64,000 bases of DNA, taken from assembly GCF_028622875.1 (NCBI RefSeq), contig NZ_CP117710.1, forward strand, positions 186,001 to 250,000. Reading direction: 5' to 3'. Below the pieces are notes generated by a model. That model ran no database searches, had not been told where the DNA came from, and was given only the letters and a program-made list of their open reading frames with translations. This stretch comes from Streptomyces sp. MMBL 11-1 (GTDB lineage: Bacteria > Actinomycetota > Actinomycetes > Streptomycetales > Streptomycetaceae). The position numbers were made by a program, and so were the translations under genes. This document shows, one piece after another, positions 17,830 through 26,817 of this stretch (position 1 is the first letter of the stretch; each line of letters begins with the position of its first letter).

Positions 17830-18630
17830 CTATGGCCTTGGTGGGGGTGGTTTGGAACGCTGCGCCCACCACCGGTCGGCCTCCCGGTACCGGTCCAAGC
17901 ACGCCTGCGTGGTGCGGGGTTGACCGGTCCACTCGACGGCGACCTCGAAGTCCTGTCCGCTGCCGATCCGGTCCCGGGCCCGTTGCGCCACCAGTGCGCG
18001 GCCGGGCGCGTCTCGGCCGCTTCCGTCGTCGGACAGGTGCAGCACCCGAGAGAGATCGAGCACCCGCTCCAGGCCCGCCTCCCCCGTGCTGCCTGCTGAG
18101 AAAAGGGCGGCGGCGAGCTGGGCGGTGTCGGCCAGCGCGCGTATCTGTGGCCGGCGTTCCAGCAACGTCTCCAGGGCGTCCAGGGCGGCGGGCGCGAGCC
18201 AGCCGGGGTGGTGGAGCTCCACCAGCAGCGGCAGCCGGACCTGCGGCAGCTCGCCGGTGAGCATGGCCGCCAGCAGCGGCCCCCGGGGCACGGTGCGCCC
18301 CAGCAGCCGCACCCAGCGGGCACCGATCGCGGCCCCCGCGGCTGCCAGGAGATCCAGCTCGGTCCGGGCCCGGGCCCGCTCGGGGACGGGCGGGGCGAAC
18401 AGGTCGGCCAGGTCCAGGTCGGCCGTCACCCCGGTGACTGGCACGCATACCTCCCCGCACCGGCGCCAGTGCGCGAGGACCTGCGGTGACTGCCGGGCCA
18501 GGTCGAACCCGCGCGGCCCGCCCCGCAGATGCACGAACGGAACATTCTGCGCTCCGGCCCATTCCAGCAGCTCCGGCACGTCCAGTCCGCGTACGCCGAT
18601 GCTGTACAGCCCGACACCGGCCGCACTCAC
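17830..18630 (-). CDS. Xylose-isomerase-like TIM barrel protein
   Basis: A 266-residue protein with the pattern of sugar phosphate isomerase/AP-endonuclease-2 TIM barrels: VGLYSIGVRGLDVPELLEW at the N-terminus, PLLVELHHPGWL as a metal-ligand strand, RALADTAQLA and VLHLSDD further on. The full set of four metal ligands is not obvious, so it may be a non-catalytic or divergent member. GTG 18630 overlaps the stop of the upstream dehydrogenase (GTGA), with GGAGGT before it. Family members isomerise or epimerise sugars and cyclitols such as inosose. A broken relative lies at about 23.6-24.0 kb. Confidence 0.7.
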   Translation of the reverse strand: MSAAGVGLYSIGVRGLDVPELLEWAGAQNVPFVHLRGGPRGFDLARQSPQVLAHWRRCGEVCVPVTGVTADLDLADLFAPPVPERARARTELDLLAAAGAAIGARWVRLLGRTVPRGPLLAAMLTGELPQVRLPLLVELHHPGWLAPAALDALETLLERRPQIRALADTAQLAAALFSAGSTGEAGLERVLDLSRVLHLSDDGSGRDAPGRALVAQRARDRIGSGQDFEVAVEWTGQPRTTQACLDRYREADRWWAQRSKPPPPRP

Positions 18631-19517
18631 GCCGACCTCCAGTCCAGCAGCAGGACGGGTTCGGCCGGGCGGCCCGGGGCGTCGAGCAGGGCGAACAGTT
18701 CCGGGGCCTTGTCGCCAGGCACCGTCCTGCACCAGAACGTGGCCAGGGCCGGATCGAGATGCCCGGTGAGCCAGTGACAGGCCGTGGTGAACGCGGCCTG
18801 GTACGCACCCTCGGCACCAGGGGCCAACTCGTGCATGCCCACCACGCTCCAGCCGCCCCGGTGCACCTGGAGCGCACCGAGTGCGTCGCCGTCGGCGGGA
18901 GTGCCGAGCAGACCGAGAATGCCGCCGGGCGCGGTCAACGTGGCCGCGCTCGCCGGGGCGCCGGCTGCGTCGATGACCAACCGGCCCCGCCCGGCGTCCT
19001 TGGACGGTACGCGGATGACGCCCGGAGCCCGGCCGATCGCGGCGTGCCGACGCGCGGTCACCACCCGGATGCCGGTGGCGCCGCGGCGGGACAGCTCCAG
19101 CACGCAGCCGAGCGCGACCGGCCCCGAGCCGACGACGACCACGTCGCTCAGGTCGTCGGTGGGCACCCGGTCCAGGCCCAGGCAGGCCATCTGCTGGAAC
19201 CGGGCCAGCGCCACCAGCCCCGGATCCATCCCCGCTGGTGCGGTCACCGCCCCGGGACAGGCCGGATCGAAGGCGGCACCGTGCGGAACCGGGGCCAGCA
19301 CCCAGCCCCCCGAATCGTCGGCCCGGCCGAGCGTCATGTATCCGGCCTCACGGTCTGGGCCCCCCAGATGCCGCCGCTCGGTTCCCGGGCTGATCACACT
19401 GAACCTGCCCACCACCATCCCCACCTCCGGCGCGGCCCCCGCGAGAAGGCGCGCCCGCCCGCCCCCGACATGGATCCGCGCTCCGGTGTACCGGCGCACC
19501 GGCTTCTTCCCATGCAT
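18627..19517 (-). CDS. Short MDR-type dehydrogenase
   Basis: A 296-residue protein of the medium-chain dehydrogenase family, shorter than the usual 340 residues. The Rossmann motif VVVVGSGPVALGCVLELS lies near residue 128, after FSVISPGTERR, which is typical of bacterial zinc-type alcohol dehydrogenases. Clear catalytic zinc ligands (Cys, His-Glu) are not seen, so it may work without zinc. ATG 19517 overlaps the preceding stop by one base (TGATG). It would oxidise or reduce an intermediate also handled by the TIM barrel and dehydrogenase fusion of the operon. Confidence 0.72.
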   Translation of the reverse strand: MHGKKPVRRYTGARIHVGGGRARLLAGAAPEVGMVVGRFSVISPGTERRHLGGPDREAGYMTLGRADDSGGWVLAPVPHGAAFDPACPGAVTAPAGMDPGLVALARFQQMACLGLDRVPTDDLSDVVVVGSGPVALGCVLELSRRGATGIRVVTARRHAAIGRAPGVIRVPSKDAGRGRLVIDAAGAPASAATLTAPGGILGLLGTPADGDALGALQVHRGGWSVVGMHELAPGAEGAYQAAFTTACHWLTGHLDPALATFWCRTVPGDKAPELFALLDAPGRPAEPVLLLDWRSA

Positions 19518-20407
19518 CAGCGATCCTCCATCGTCGACGTCGGTGGGGCGGTACCGGCCAGGTCTTCGATCCGGCGGGCGATCGCGTGCGGTGCTCCCCA
19601 CACCGTGTGCAGTGCGAGGGCGCCGGCCAGCGCCCGCACTCGCTCTTGGCGCCGTGCGGCGGCAGGGTCGTTCTCGAGCTGGCGCAGAACCACCGGGCTG
19701 TCATCGAGCAGGCGCTCCAGCAGGTGTCCACTGGCCCGCCACCACACCGTGGCAGCCGTGTGCGTGTCCAGTACCTCAACCACTCCCTGGCGGGCGTGAC
19801 GGTCGCCGTCCACGTCCACCACGGCCGCCACCGTCACGGGTTGGATCTCGGCCGGCGCCCTCTGCACGCTTGCCACGTGCCCCAGGTCCACCCGGTCTCC
19901 CGCAGACCATGGCAGGACCAGCTCGGGGAACCAGCGCCGTGTCGGAGCACGACGGGCGAGGAACGCGGTGGTGCCGCCCAGGACCCGGGGCGCCGGGCGG
20001 GCATCGGAGACGTCGAGGAGCGTCACATCCCCGGCGAGGACCTGCCAGCCCCGGCGCGCCAGGGCCAGGGCGACCAGGGTCTTGCCCGCCCCATGGCCGC
20101 CGAGCAGCAGCACGCTCCGGCCGTCGGACGGACGGCGCAGGGCGACCGCGTGCAGGCACAGCGCCCCGTGGTCCACATGCAGCAGGTGCAGATGAGCGTT
20201 CAGGACCCGCCGCGCGTCCTTGGCCGACATCCCGCGCGGCAGCACACCAACAGCCGGTCCGCCGCCGGGCCGCAGCCCGCCGGGCAGAACCCCGGGCAGG
20301 TGCGGGGCGATCGTCTCCCACTGGGCTACCAGGGCCGAATCCGCCTCCACGCGAAGGCCTCGCCCGGCGCTTCGCACCTCGTAGGTATGCCGGTCCGTCC
20401 AGGTCAC
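19517..20407 (-). CDS. HPr-kinase-like ATPase B
   Basis: A 296-residue protein with the HPr-kinase-like P-loop LGGHGAGKTLVALA at about residue 120, preceded by ALCLHAVAL, and a Walker B-like segment LAGDVTLLDV. It is the smallest of the three kinases in the operon. The start GTG 20407 overlaps the previous stop (GTGA), and its stop overlaps the dehydrogenase ATG. It is clearly a divergent paralogue of the proteins at 12767-13933 and 20404-21537. Three non-identical kinases of this fold in one operon suggest three different substrates or a complex. Confidence 0.72.
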   Translation of the reverse strand: MTWTDRHTYEVRSAGRGLRVEADSALVAQWETIAPHLPGVLPGGLRPGGGPAVGVLPRGMSAKDARRVLNAHLHLLHVDHGALCLHAVALRRPSDGRSVLLLGGHGAGKTLVALALARRGWQVLAGDVTLLDVSDARPAPRVLGGTTAFLARRAPTRRWFPELVLPWSAGDRVDLGHVASVQRAPAEIQPVTVAAVVDVDGDRHARQGVVEVLDTHTAATVWWRASGHLLERLLDDSPVVLRQLENDPAAARRQERVRALAGALALHTVWGAPHAIARRIEDLAGTAPPTSTMEDR

Positions 20408-21537
20408 CGGCCCCGCCCCACTCGCGGGATGATCCCCTCGAGGCCCTGCCACACCGGCGCCGACGGCAGATGCCCCACCGCCACCCGCACGACCGCAGCC
20501 GGCACACCGGCCAGAAGCCCTTCGGCCGGTGGCGCTGCGGCGGCTTGGTCCGCCAGCCGCGGCCCGCCCATCAGCCCCAGCGGGTCGCTGACGTACAGAA
20601 GTTGCTGCGGGACGCGGGCGGCCCGGGCCACGGCCCGCTCCAGCACCTCCGTGCCCGAACGAGCACATGTCCCGGCGGCGTCGCCGTCCACCATCACCAC
20701 GGCGCCCAGAGGAACGGGCGGCGAGTAGCCGATGCCCAGTGCCGCACGGTGCTGGGCCGGGGTGAACAGGACCCGGTAGCGTTCCACCCCGGCCACGACC
20801 GTGCGCTCACGCCGTCCGACGGCGGTGTCATGAAGGAGCTGGGCGGGCACCGCGACGCGGGTCGGCCATCCCATCACCGTGCCGTCCGGGCCGATCAGCA
20901 CCAGGTCGTCCGCCATGAACAGCGCCCCCAGCTCCCGGACCGCCCGGTGCGCAAGGGTGGACTTCCCGCCGTGACGCCCCGCAAGGAACACCAGCGCGCG
21001 GCCCTCGACGGCGACCGCTGAGGCATGCAGCATCCGCCACCCCGCCGCCAGCAGCCTCGACGCGAAGAACACCCGGGCCAGGTAGTCCGCCCACCTCAGC
21101 CCCACCGCGTCACCCGCTGCCACCACCAGCCGCGTCACCCGCCGCCGCGCATCGACCTCGATCCCGGCGGGCGGCTGGCCCGGCCGGTAGGCGGCCGCCA
21201 GGCGCATCACACCCCCAGTGGCCTCCAGCATCGTCAGGCGGCGCCCGCCATAAGGCAGCTCAAGGACCATCTGGCCCCCGGGCAGCTGACCTTCGTTGTC
21301 AGCGCCCGGGCGCTGCTCCTGCACCTGGAGCGTCCACTGTGACACCGCGTGCGACGGAGCGACAGCGCAGGCCGGCACCACCATTTCCAGCACGGACCGG
21401 AGCATCGCGGATGCCGGCGCTTCGACACGCAGCCGGAGATCACGGAACTGGACAACCTCGTGCACCTCGTGCGTCTTTGACCGCGAGGTCTGCTCTTCGG
21501 GCGCCCCACACGGCATCTCCACCACCATGAGCTTCAT
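20404..21537 (-). CDS. HPr-kinase-like ATPase C
   Basis: A 377-residue protein, first gene of the minus-strand operon. The P-loop is LAGRHGGKSTLAHRAV near residue 190, preceded by GWRMLHASAVAVEG and followed by LFMADDLVLIG as the Walker B-like strand. This order is that of HPr kinase/phosphorylase-related proteins. ATG 21537 is chosen for the GGGAGAGGG just upstream; an in-frame ATG at 21528 is possible. The gene diverges from the XRE/TPR regulator at 21714. Confidence 0.73.
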   Translation of the reverse strand: MKLMVVEMPCGAPEEQTSRSKTHEVHEVVQFRDLRLRVEAPASAMLRSVLEMVVPACAVAPSHAVSQWTLQVQEQRPGADNEGQLPGGQMVLELPYGGRRLTMLEATGGVMRLAAAYRPGQPPAGIEVDARRRVTRLVVAAGDAVGLRWADYLARVFFASRLLAAGWRMLHASAVAVEGRALVFLAGRHGGKSTLAHRAVRELGALFMADDLVLIGPDGTVMGWPTRVAVPAQLLHDTAVGRRERTVVAGVERYRVLFTPAQHRAALGIGYSPPVPLGAVVMVDGDAAGTCARSGTEVLERAVARAARVPQQLLYVSDPLGLMGGPRLADQAAAAPPAEGLLAGVPAAVVRVAVGHLPSAPVWQGLEGIIPRVGRGR

Positions 21538-21713
21538 CCCTCTCCCGGCGAGAGCATGTGCGCGCGGACGATCCACACGGCCACGGCCGGAACACCGCCG
21601 CTCGATTACAGAGCAACAGGCCCCGGCCGCAACAGCGTTCGAGTGTCATCTCCCTGTCATCCCCTCCGGCGAACACGCCTCCGCGAGCCCGGCCCGGGTG
21701 CTTCCATGGAGTG
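21538..21713. promoter_or_regulatory. Divergent promoter region of kinase operon and regulator
   Basis: A 176-bp space separates the minus-strand kinase operon from the plus-strand XRE/TPR regulator. A direct repeat TGTCATC occurs at 21644-21650 and 21655-21661, 11 bp apart or about one helical turn, which is a plausible binding site. Promoter boxes are not clear. That the regulator controls the divergent operon is inferred from position only. Confidence 0.35.
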
Positions 21714-23063
21714 ATGGACGAACCGATCCGGCACCCGCTGACATACGCACGGTGGCTGCGCGGATTCTCACAGGCGGAGCTCGCCAGACGAGTGAAGGAA
21801 GCCGCCCGGCGCCGCGACCGCCGGGCCGGGACCAGCCGGCAACGCGTCTCCCTGTGGGAGAAGGGCGTCACGCCGGACGACTTCTCGCAACAACTCCTCT
21901 CCGACGTCTTCGACGTCCCGCACGACCAAGTGGCGGCTCTGGGCTGGCCGCACTGGCTGCCCGGACAGGAGACACCCGTACCCCTCGGGTCAGGCCTGAC
22001 CATCCCCGTCCTGAGAAAGGCCGCACAGATGGCTGTCGACCGCCGTACCTTCCTCGCCTACACACCGGCTGCCCTGGGCGCTTTCGCACACCAGTGGGCC
22101 ACGATCGACCCGGCACTGGCCGTCGGCTCCCTTGAAGGACGCCCGGTGGACCCGGCGCTCGTCGACTGGCTGGAGACCGCCGCTCACGGCCTGAACAACC
22201 TGCCCACCGCCCACCGCCAGCACACCGGCCCCCTTCTCGACGCGCATCTGAGGACCGTCGTCGACCTCCTCGACCACGGCAGTTACAGCCACGCCATCGA
22301 ACTTCGCCTCCACTCCCTGGCGGCCGCTCTCAGCCAGACCCTCGGCTGGCACCACTTCGACCACGAACACCACGCCGCCGCCACCCGCTACTGGCACGCA
22401 ACCGTCCACGCCGCGCACCAGGCCGGCGACATGAATCTGGGCGCCGGGGCACTTTCTGACATCGCCTACCAGAGCATCTGGCTCGGCAAGCCCCACGCCG
22501 CCGCGCAGAGCCTGGAACACGCCCTGACGCGCACCACCAACCCGACCGCCAAGGCTCTGCTCCTCCTCCGCAAAGCACGGGCACACGCGATGCTCCGTGA
22601 AGCCCGCGCCTGCTACCGCGACCTCGCGCAAGCTGAGATGTTTCTGAACTCCGCCTCCGACGCACCCCCCGAATGGTGCTCATGGATGGGTTTTGCGGAC
22701 GTCGCGGTGGATACCGGCAGGTGCCTGATCGAGCTAGGGGAACCCGCCCTGGCCCACGCCCAGATCCGTCAAGGGATTGCTCTGCTTCCCTCAGCCCGCG
22801 CGAAGACGAAAAGCGTGTTCCTCGGCTATGAGGCGCAGAGCCTCCTCGCCCAGGGCGACATCGCTCAGGCCGCTCAGCTGGCACATCAATCCTTCGGCCT
22901 CGCTCAGCAGATCGGAGCCTCACGCTGCATCCAACAGATCCGTGACCTGACCACCGGGTTCACCCCGTACGCATCGGAACAGGGAGTTGATCGCCTGCTG
23001 CACGACGTCACACTGGCGGGTCGAGACCCTGGCAAGGCGAAACAGCAGGCCCAGAGTTCCTGA
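21714..23063 (+). CDS. XRE-family regulator with TPR-like region
   Basis: A 449-residue protein. Residues 1-60 hold an XRE helix-turn-helix (LRGFSQAELARRVKEA, then SRQRVSLWEKG), with an unusual basic insertion between the helices. After a DRRTFLAYTPAALGAFA segment, residues 150-420 form alpha-helical repeats rich in Ala and Leu resembling TPRs (HAAAQSLEHALT, ARAHAMLREARACYRD). This architecture is common for regulators of Streptomyces accessory gene clusters. ATG 21714 has GGAG immediately upstream. It is divergent from the seven-gene operon, which makes that operon its likely target. Confidence 0.75.
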   Translation: MDEPIRHPLTYARWLRGFSQAELARRVKEAARRRDRRAGTSRQRVSLWEKGVTPDDFSQQLLSDVFDVPHDQVAALGWPHWLPGQETPVPLGSGLTIPVLRKAAQMAVDRRTFLAYTPAALGAFAHQWATIDPALAVGSLEGRPVDPALVDWLETAAHGLNNLPTAHRQHTGPLLDAHLRTVVDLLDHGSYSHAIELRLHSLAAALSQTLGWHHFDHEHHAAATRYWHATVHAAHQAGDMNLGAGALSDIAYQSIWLGKPHAAAQSLEHALTRTTNPTAKALLLLRKARAHAMLREARACYRDLAQAEMFLNSASDAPPEWCSWMGFADVAVDTGRCLIELGEPALAHAQIRQGIALLPSARAKTKSVFLGYEAQSLLAQGDIAQAAQLAHQSFGLAQQIGASRCIQQIRDLTTGFTPYASEQGVDRLLHDVTLAGRDPGKAKQQAQSS

Positions 23064-23144
23064 TCAACTGCCCAACCGGAAGGACGGAAGCCGACTGCGG
23101 TGAAGGCCTGACAGATCATCGGTGAACGGGGAAGATCAGACGCT

Positions 23145-23339
23145 ATGAGCAGCGAAGCGAGGGCTGAGGATGCCCCGATCTACAGCCGACTGGTCAGGGA
23201 GCGCGGTGACGTCCTGACCGAGACGAGGAACGTGGCCGATCAAGTACTGCGTCAAGCGCGCGATGCGCTGGACTGGAGCGGGGTTCGGCCTGCCCAGCGG
23301 CAGGATGCGGATCGAGCCGCGTTCTCCGCGTTCCGCTGA
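23145..23339 (+). CDS. Small hypothetical protein
   Basis: A 64-residue, mostly helical and highly charged protein (YSRLVRERGDVLTETRN is the most protein-like stretch). A weak GGGGAAGA site lies upstream of ATG 23145. It stands between the XRE/TPR regulator and a broken TIM-barrel gene on the opposite strand. I do not recognise a family. Amino-acid use is ordinary for a soluble protein, which supports a real gene, but only modestly. Confidence 0.5.
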   Translation: MSSEARAEDAPIYSRLVRERGDVLTETRNVADQVLRQARDALDWSGVRPAQRQDADRAAFSAFR

Positions 23340-23599
23340 CGGCGGATCACGTCTCCTCGTGCCCCTCGGCCCGGTTCCCCCCTGCCATCCCGCCGCGTAG
23401 CGCACCGCTCGTACGGGGCAGCGACCTCCCGTGACCGGCCTGACCCCATACCGCAGCGCTGGAACCGCCCCGGCCATCAGCCCGACCGGTGCGCCCCCGG
23501 GCACGGGGAGACCGGAACCCACTTCGTGCTGGATCTCGGACCTCGTCGCTTCGGGGTGGCGGTCGCGGCGGTCCCGCTGCTTGCGTGGCGCAGGGGCGG

Positions 23600-24015
23600 C
23601 GGCCGGCACGCCGACACAGCCCCAGCCCGGTATGTTCCCTGAGCACGTCGAGGAGCGGTGTCGGCTCGGCAACCGTGCACACCGGCTCGTTCTCCAGCAG
23701 CAGCCGTACTCCGGCCCGCTCGGCGGCCTGGAGAGCATACGGAAGCAGCGGGTCGTCGAGGAACGACTCCGTCTGCTCGCCCACGGCCAGGTGCGAGAAC
23801 TCCCGGACGCGGTCGGTGCCCAGGATGCCCGCCACCGCCAAGACGCGGTCCACCCACCGCTCACGGTCCTCGGCGGGCACCTGGGTGGGGAAACCGAAGC
23901 TGTCGACCTTGCCCGGCGTGGCACCACTTCCACAGCGGGGAGGCCAACGCCGCGACCCGCAGGCCCCGTTCGTCGGCCAGCTCCGTCGTATCCGTCGTCC
24001 GCCATACGACGCCTC
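23600..24015 (-). pseudogene. Broken sugar-isomerase-like TIM barrel gene
   Basis: Fragments in different frames on the minus strand together resemble a xylose-isomerase/sugar phosphate isomerase TIM barrel: MADDGYDGA near 24000, and a longer piece with WVDRVLAVAGILGTDRVREF and RAGVRLLLENEPVCTVAE at about 23650-23880. The frame changes between the first two pieces, and the part after DVLREHTGLGL loses family likeness. At least one frameshift and a lost C-terminus are needed, so the gene is dead. Boundaries are approximate. Confidence 0.55.
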
Positions 24016-24174
24016 CCTCGCACCCTTGCCGTGCGGTGGACCTTGCTGATCAACACCCTTTTCCCCCGTTTGAGGGATATCGTCCCGGCCAAGGGCATCC
24101 ACATTCCGTCATCTCTCAGCACCAGGGCCGCCCCGCCAATCAGAGGTCTCCGACTCGACGTAGCATCACGCAGT

Positions 24175-24759
24175 GTGACGTCACCATTACAGGGGCTCTC
24201 GATTGTCGTGACTCTCTCAGCGCCGCTGGCCCTCATACCTTCCTTCCCCTCCGTCCCTACGGAGCGACCGAGTCGCGCCGCGGTGGCCCCGGCTCCCTGC
24301 ATCAGCGGAGAGCGTGAACGCCGGGGCGAGTCCTCCGTCGACGACGGCGAGATCCGCTGGACGGACAAGACCCGCTATGACGGATCCCGCAAACACGCCC
24401 TGAAGGCGTGGCAGTACTCCGGTGCGAAGATCAAGCTGCGCCCCGACAGCGCTAGCACCGTCAACGACCTGGAGTTCCGCGACTACAAGGGCGGCACTGC
24501 CGATCGGGCGGCGGTGGCCCAGTACGTACGCGACTCCGGAACAGCGGCCACCGACTACATCCGTTTCAACCGGGACAAGATGAGCGGTCGCAGCCGCGCC
24601 TTCATGAACTCCGCCGCCGCTCACGAACTCGGCCACGCCCTCGGCCTGTGCCACAAGGGCAGCCGGGTCTTGTCGCTGATGTGGACCGACATCGCGTCGC
24701 CGCCCATTACCTCCCCCCAGGCCGTCGACAAGGCCAACTACAGCAACCTGTGGAGATAG
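24175..24759 (+). CDS. Matrixin-type metalloprotease, likely secreted
   Basis: A protein of about 194 residues with the zinc-protease motif HELGHALGLCHK near residue 150, i.e. HExxHxxGxxH. An upstream IRWTDKTRYDGS and a downstream MW-containing Met-turn candidate (SLMWTDI) match small Streptomyces matrixins. The N-terminus is uncertain: GTG 24175 gives a hydrophobic stretch (LSIVVTLSAPLALIP) that could be a signal peptide, but no ribosome site is clear, and the true N-terminus may have been lost by frameshift. Codon 5 from this start is TTA. The next gene begins two bases after the stop. Confidence 0.65.
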   Translation: MTSPLQGLSIVVTLSAPLALIPSFPSVPTERPSRAAVAPAPCISGERERRGESSVDDGEIRWTDKTRYDGSRKHALKAWQYSGAKIKLRPDSASTVNDLEFRDYKGGTADRAAVAQYVRDSGTAATDYIRFNRDKMSGRSRAFMNSAAAHELGHALGLCHKGSRVLSLMWTDIASPPITSPQAVDKANYSNLWR

Positions 24760-24761
24760 TC

Positions 24762-25313
24762 GTGCGCAAGAGGTACTGGATCATCACCGCGGCCGTGGGC
24801 CTCGTCCTCGCAGCGAGCACCGGCACCTACGTCCTCGTCGACGACGGCGAGGTCAGCGTCTCCTCCCTGTGCACTCCGCCGACCGACACCCCCGAGTACG
24901 TCGCCGCCTACGCCCCCACCGTCGTCATCGGTACCGTCACCGGCCCCACCCGCTACATCCCCGACGCCGGCGACCCCAGCACCGGCGTACAGGAAGCCAC
25001 CCTCACCGTCGAGAAGACCCTCAAAGGCCCCCAGCAGCGCGATCTCGACCTCTCCCAGTCCGTCACCCGCACCGCCCAGGGCACCTACACGACCGCCGAG
25101 CTCCTCTACCAGCCCCTGGTAACCGGGCAACGCTACGCCGTCGCGGTCCTCGACCGGGCCGAGAACGGAGGCCGATGGGTCTGGGGCGCGGAGCGGGCAC
25201 CGGACGAGACCGCCGACGAACGGTGGGCCTCCGCGGTCGCGGCCAAGGCGATCCTGCCGAGCGCCGCCTGCGACGACACCCGCATCATCACCTCGACACC
25301 AGGCCCGGCATAG
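24762..25313 (+). CDS. Secreted or membrane-anchored hypothetical protein
   Basis: A 183-residue protein with a signal-peptide-like start: basic VRKRYW followed by IITAAVGLVLAASTGTYVLV. The rest is beta-rich, with two cysteines (SLCTPPTD and AACDD) that could form a disulfide outside the cell. The repeated pattern VVIGTVTG, VQEATLTVEKTLKGP suggests a small beta domain. GTG 24762 has GGAG six bases upstream, so it is co-transcribed with the matrixin gene. It might be a substrate, inhibitor or partner of that protease. No known family is recognised. Confidence 0.65.
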   Translation: MRKRYWIITAAVGLVLAASTGTYVLVDDGEVSVSSLCTPPTDTPEYVAAYAPTVVIGTVTGPTRYIPDAGDPSTGVQEATLTVEKTLKGPQQRDLDLSQSVTRTAQGTYTTAELLYQPLVTGQRYAVAVLDRAENGGRWVWGAERAPDETADERWASAVAAKAILPSAACDDTRIITSTPGPA

Positions 25314-25474
25314 GGGAGCCGACCCCACGCCGCCAGGAACGCGGGTTCGGCGAAACACCGCGTGGCCCACTCCGACCCGACAAACTGGCTAGGCTCTCAT
25401 CACCCGGCAACGGGCGCCCGCAGGCCGCGGTCACCGGCCCCCAGAACACATCGCCTCCAGAAAGACGCATCTCC

Positions 25475-26302
25475 ATGACCGCGCCCTTGCTGCTCGTCGA
25501 CGGCCACCACCTCCTCCACCGCGCCTGGCACGGCTTCCCGGCCCGCATCACCACCCGTGACGGCCACACCGACCGAACAGGCGTCTTCGGATTCGCAGCG
25601 CTACTGCGCAAGACTCAGGCACAGCACGCCGGGCAATTCGAAATCTGCGTGGTGTTCGACGCCGAGGACGGCTCGCAAGCCCGCATCGCCCAGGACGCCG
25701 CCTACAAGGCCCAACGGCCAGCCTCCGCGCCCGGACTGATCGACTCGCTCAGGTTGGTCAAGGACGCCCTCAACTACACCGGGGTCCGCTGGATCGAGCA
25801 CACCGGCTGCGAAGCGGACGACGTCATCGCCACCCTGACCGCCCGGGCCCGCGACCGCGGGCGCGCCGTCGACATCCTGACGACCGACAAGGACTTCATC
25901 CAGCTCCTGGCTGATCCCAGCGTCCGCCTGCTGAACACCGGCCTCGCCCTGGAACGCCGCTATACCGCCGGCGAGCACATCCTCCCCCGCTTCGGCGTCC
26001 TCGCCGAGCAGTGGCCGGACTACCGGGCTCTGACCGGTGACCCCGCCGACAACATCCCCGGGGCCCGCGGCGTCGGCCCCAAGACGGCCGCTCGCCTGCT
26101 GACCGACCGGCGCCGGCTGGAGAGCATCCCGACCGGTGAACTGCGCGCCGCCTGGACGGTGCAGTGGCCGCAGATCCTGCGGTGGAGGGAGATGATCAAG
26201 CTGGATGCAAAGGTCGACATCCCGGACGGTGTGCTCACCGGGCGATCCACCCCTCATCTGCCCACGGCTGCTCGTGTGCTGGACGTCCTGGACCTGTGGT
26301 GA
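25475..26302 (+). CDS. 5'-3' exonuclease (FEN/PolA N-terminal type)
   Basis: A 275-residue protein matching the 5'-nuclease domain of DNA polymerase I. It begins LLLVDGHHLLHRAWHGFP, contains VVFDAEDGSQARIAQDA, the acidic cluster GCEADDVIATL and TTDKDFIQLL, and the helix-hairpin-helix GDPADNIPGARGVGPKTAA. The metal-binding aspartates are present. No polymerase domain follows, so this is a stand-alone flap-nuclease-like enzyme, as found in actinobacteria and phages. ATG 25475 gives the conserved N-terminus; the ribosome site is weak. Confidence 0.85.
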   Translation: MTAPLLLVDGHHLLHRAWHGFPARITTRDGHTDRTGVFGFAALLRKTQAQHAGQFEICVVFDAEDGSQARIAQDAAYKAQRPASAPGLIDSLRLVKDALNYTGVRWIEHTGCEADDVIATLTARARDRGRAVDILTTDKDFIQLLADPSVRLLNTGLALERRYTAGEHILPRFGVLAEQWPDYRALTGDPADNIPGARGVGPKTAARLLTDRRRLESIPTGELRAAWTVQWPQILRWREMIKLDAKVDIPDGVLTGRSTPHLPTAARVLDVLDLW

Positions 26303-26377
26303 TGCGGGTTGTGCGGTGGGGGCGTTGGAACGGGGGCGGTCGCGGAAGGCAGCGGGTCTGCCAGGTGCCCGTGCTCG

Positions 26378-26755
26378 TCAGCCGTCCCGCTCTGGGGCAT
26401 CGGTGAGTTCCAGAACGACGGATTCGCGATGCGGGGAGGCTGCGTTGATGCGGGTGGTGTGCCGGGCTGCGCGCAGGCCCATGCCGGTGAGGTCGTCGGT
26501 GGTGTGGAGGGCGCAGAGGAGCGCGGCGGCGGTCTGGAGGGTGAGCGCGGTGTTGGGGCGGTAGCCGAGGAGGGCGGCCGCCTCGGGATCGTGGCGGGCG
26601 GCGGTGTGGGCGTGGGTGAGGACCAGGGCGGGGTCGGTGACGACGAGGTCGTCGACCTGGACGCGCTGGACGTGGACGCCCGGGTCCAGAGGGCGGCGCG
26701 GAACGATCTGCTCCGGTACGGCGGGCAGGAGGCTGGGGTGGGGACGGCGGGGCAT
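26378..26755 (-). CDS. Hypothetical protein
   Basis: A 125-residue protein of unknown family. It starts MPRRPHPSLLPAVPEQIVPR and has an alpha-helical middle (HDPEAAALLGYRPNTALTLQ). A good GAGGAG lies upstream of ATG 26755. Its promoter region is shared with the divergent type III polyketide synthase gene, whose start is only 62 bp away. No motif points to an activity. Confidence 0.55.
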   Translation of the reverse strand: MPRRPHPSLLPAVPEQIVPRRPLDPGVHVQRVQVDDLVVTDPALVLTHAHTAARHDPEAAALLGYRPNTALTLQTAAALLCALHTTDDLTGMGLRAARHTTRINAASPHRESVVLELTDAPERDG

Positions 26756-26817
26756 TGAGGTCTCCTCTGTGCGTACGGTGGCAACGACGGTGCCGCTGAG
26801 TGGAGGGGGTGGGGGTT

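Noticed and set aside
21558..21713. Earlier start for the XRE/TPR regulator
   Set aside because: The open frame upstream of 21714 has no ribosome site and would run into the divergent promoter; homologous regulators start directly before the helix-turn-helix.
23136..24368. A 410-residue minus-strand open frame
   Set aside because: Only fragments in different frames look like a TIM barrel; the long frame itself is a mixture of shadows.
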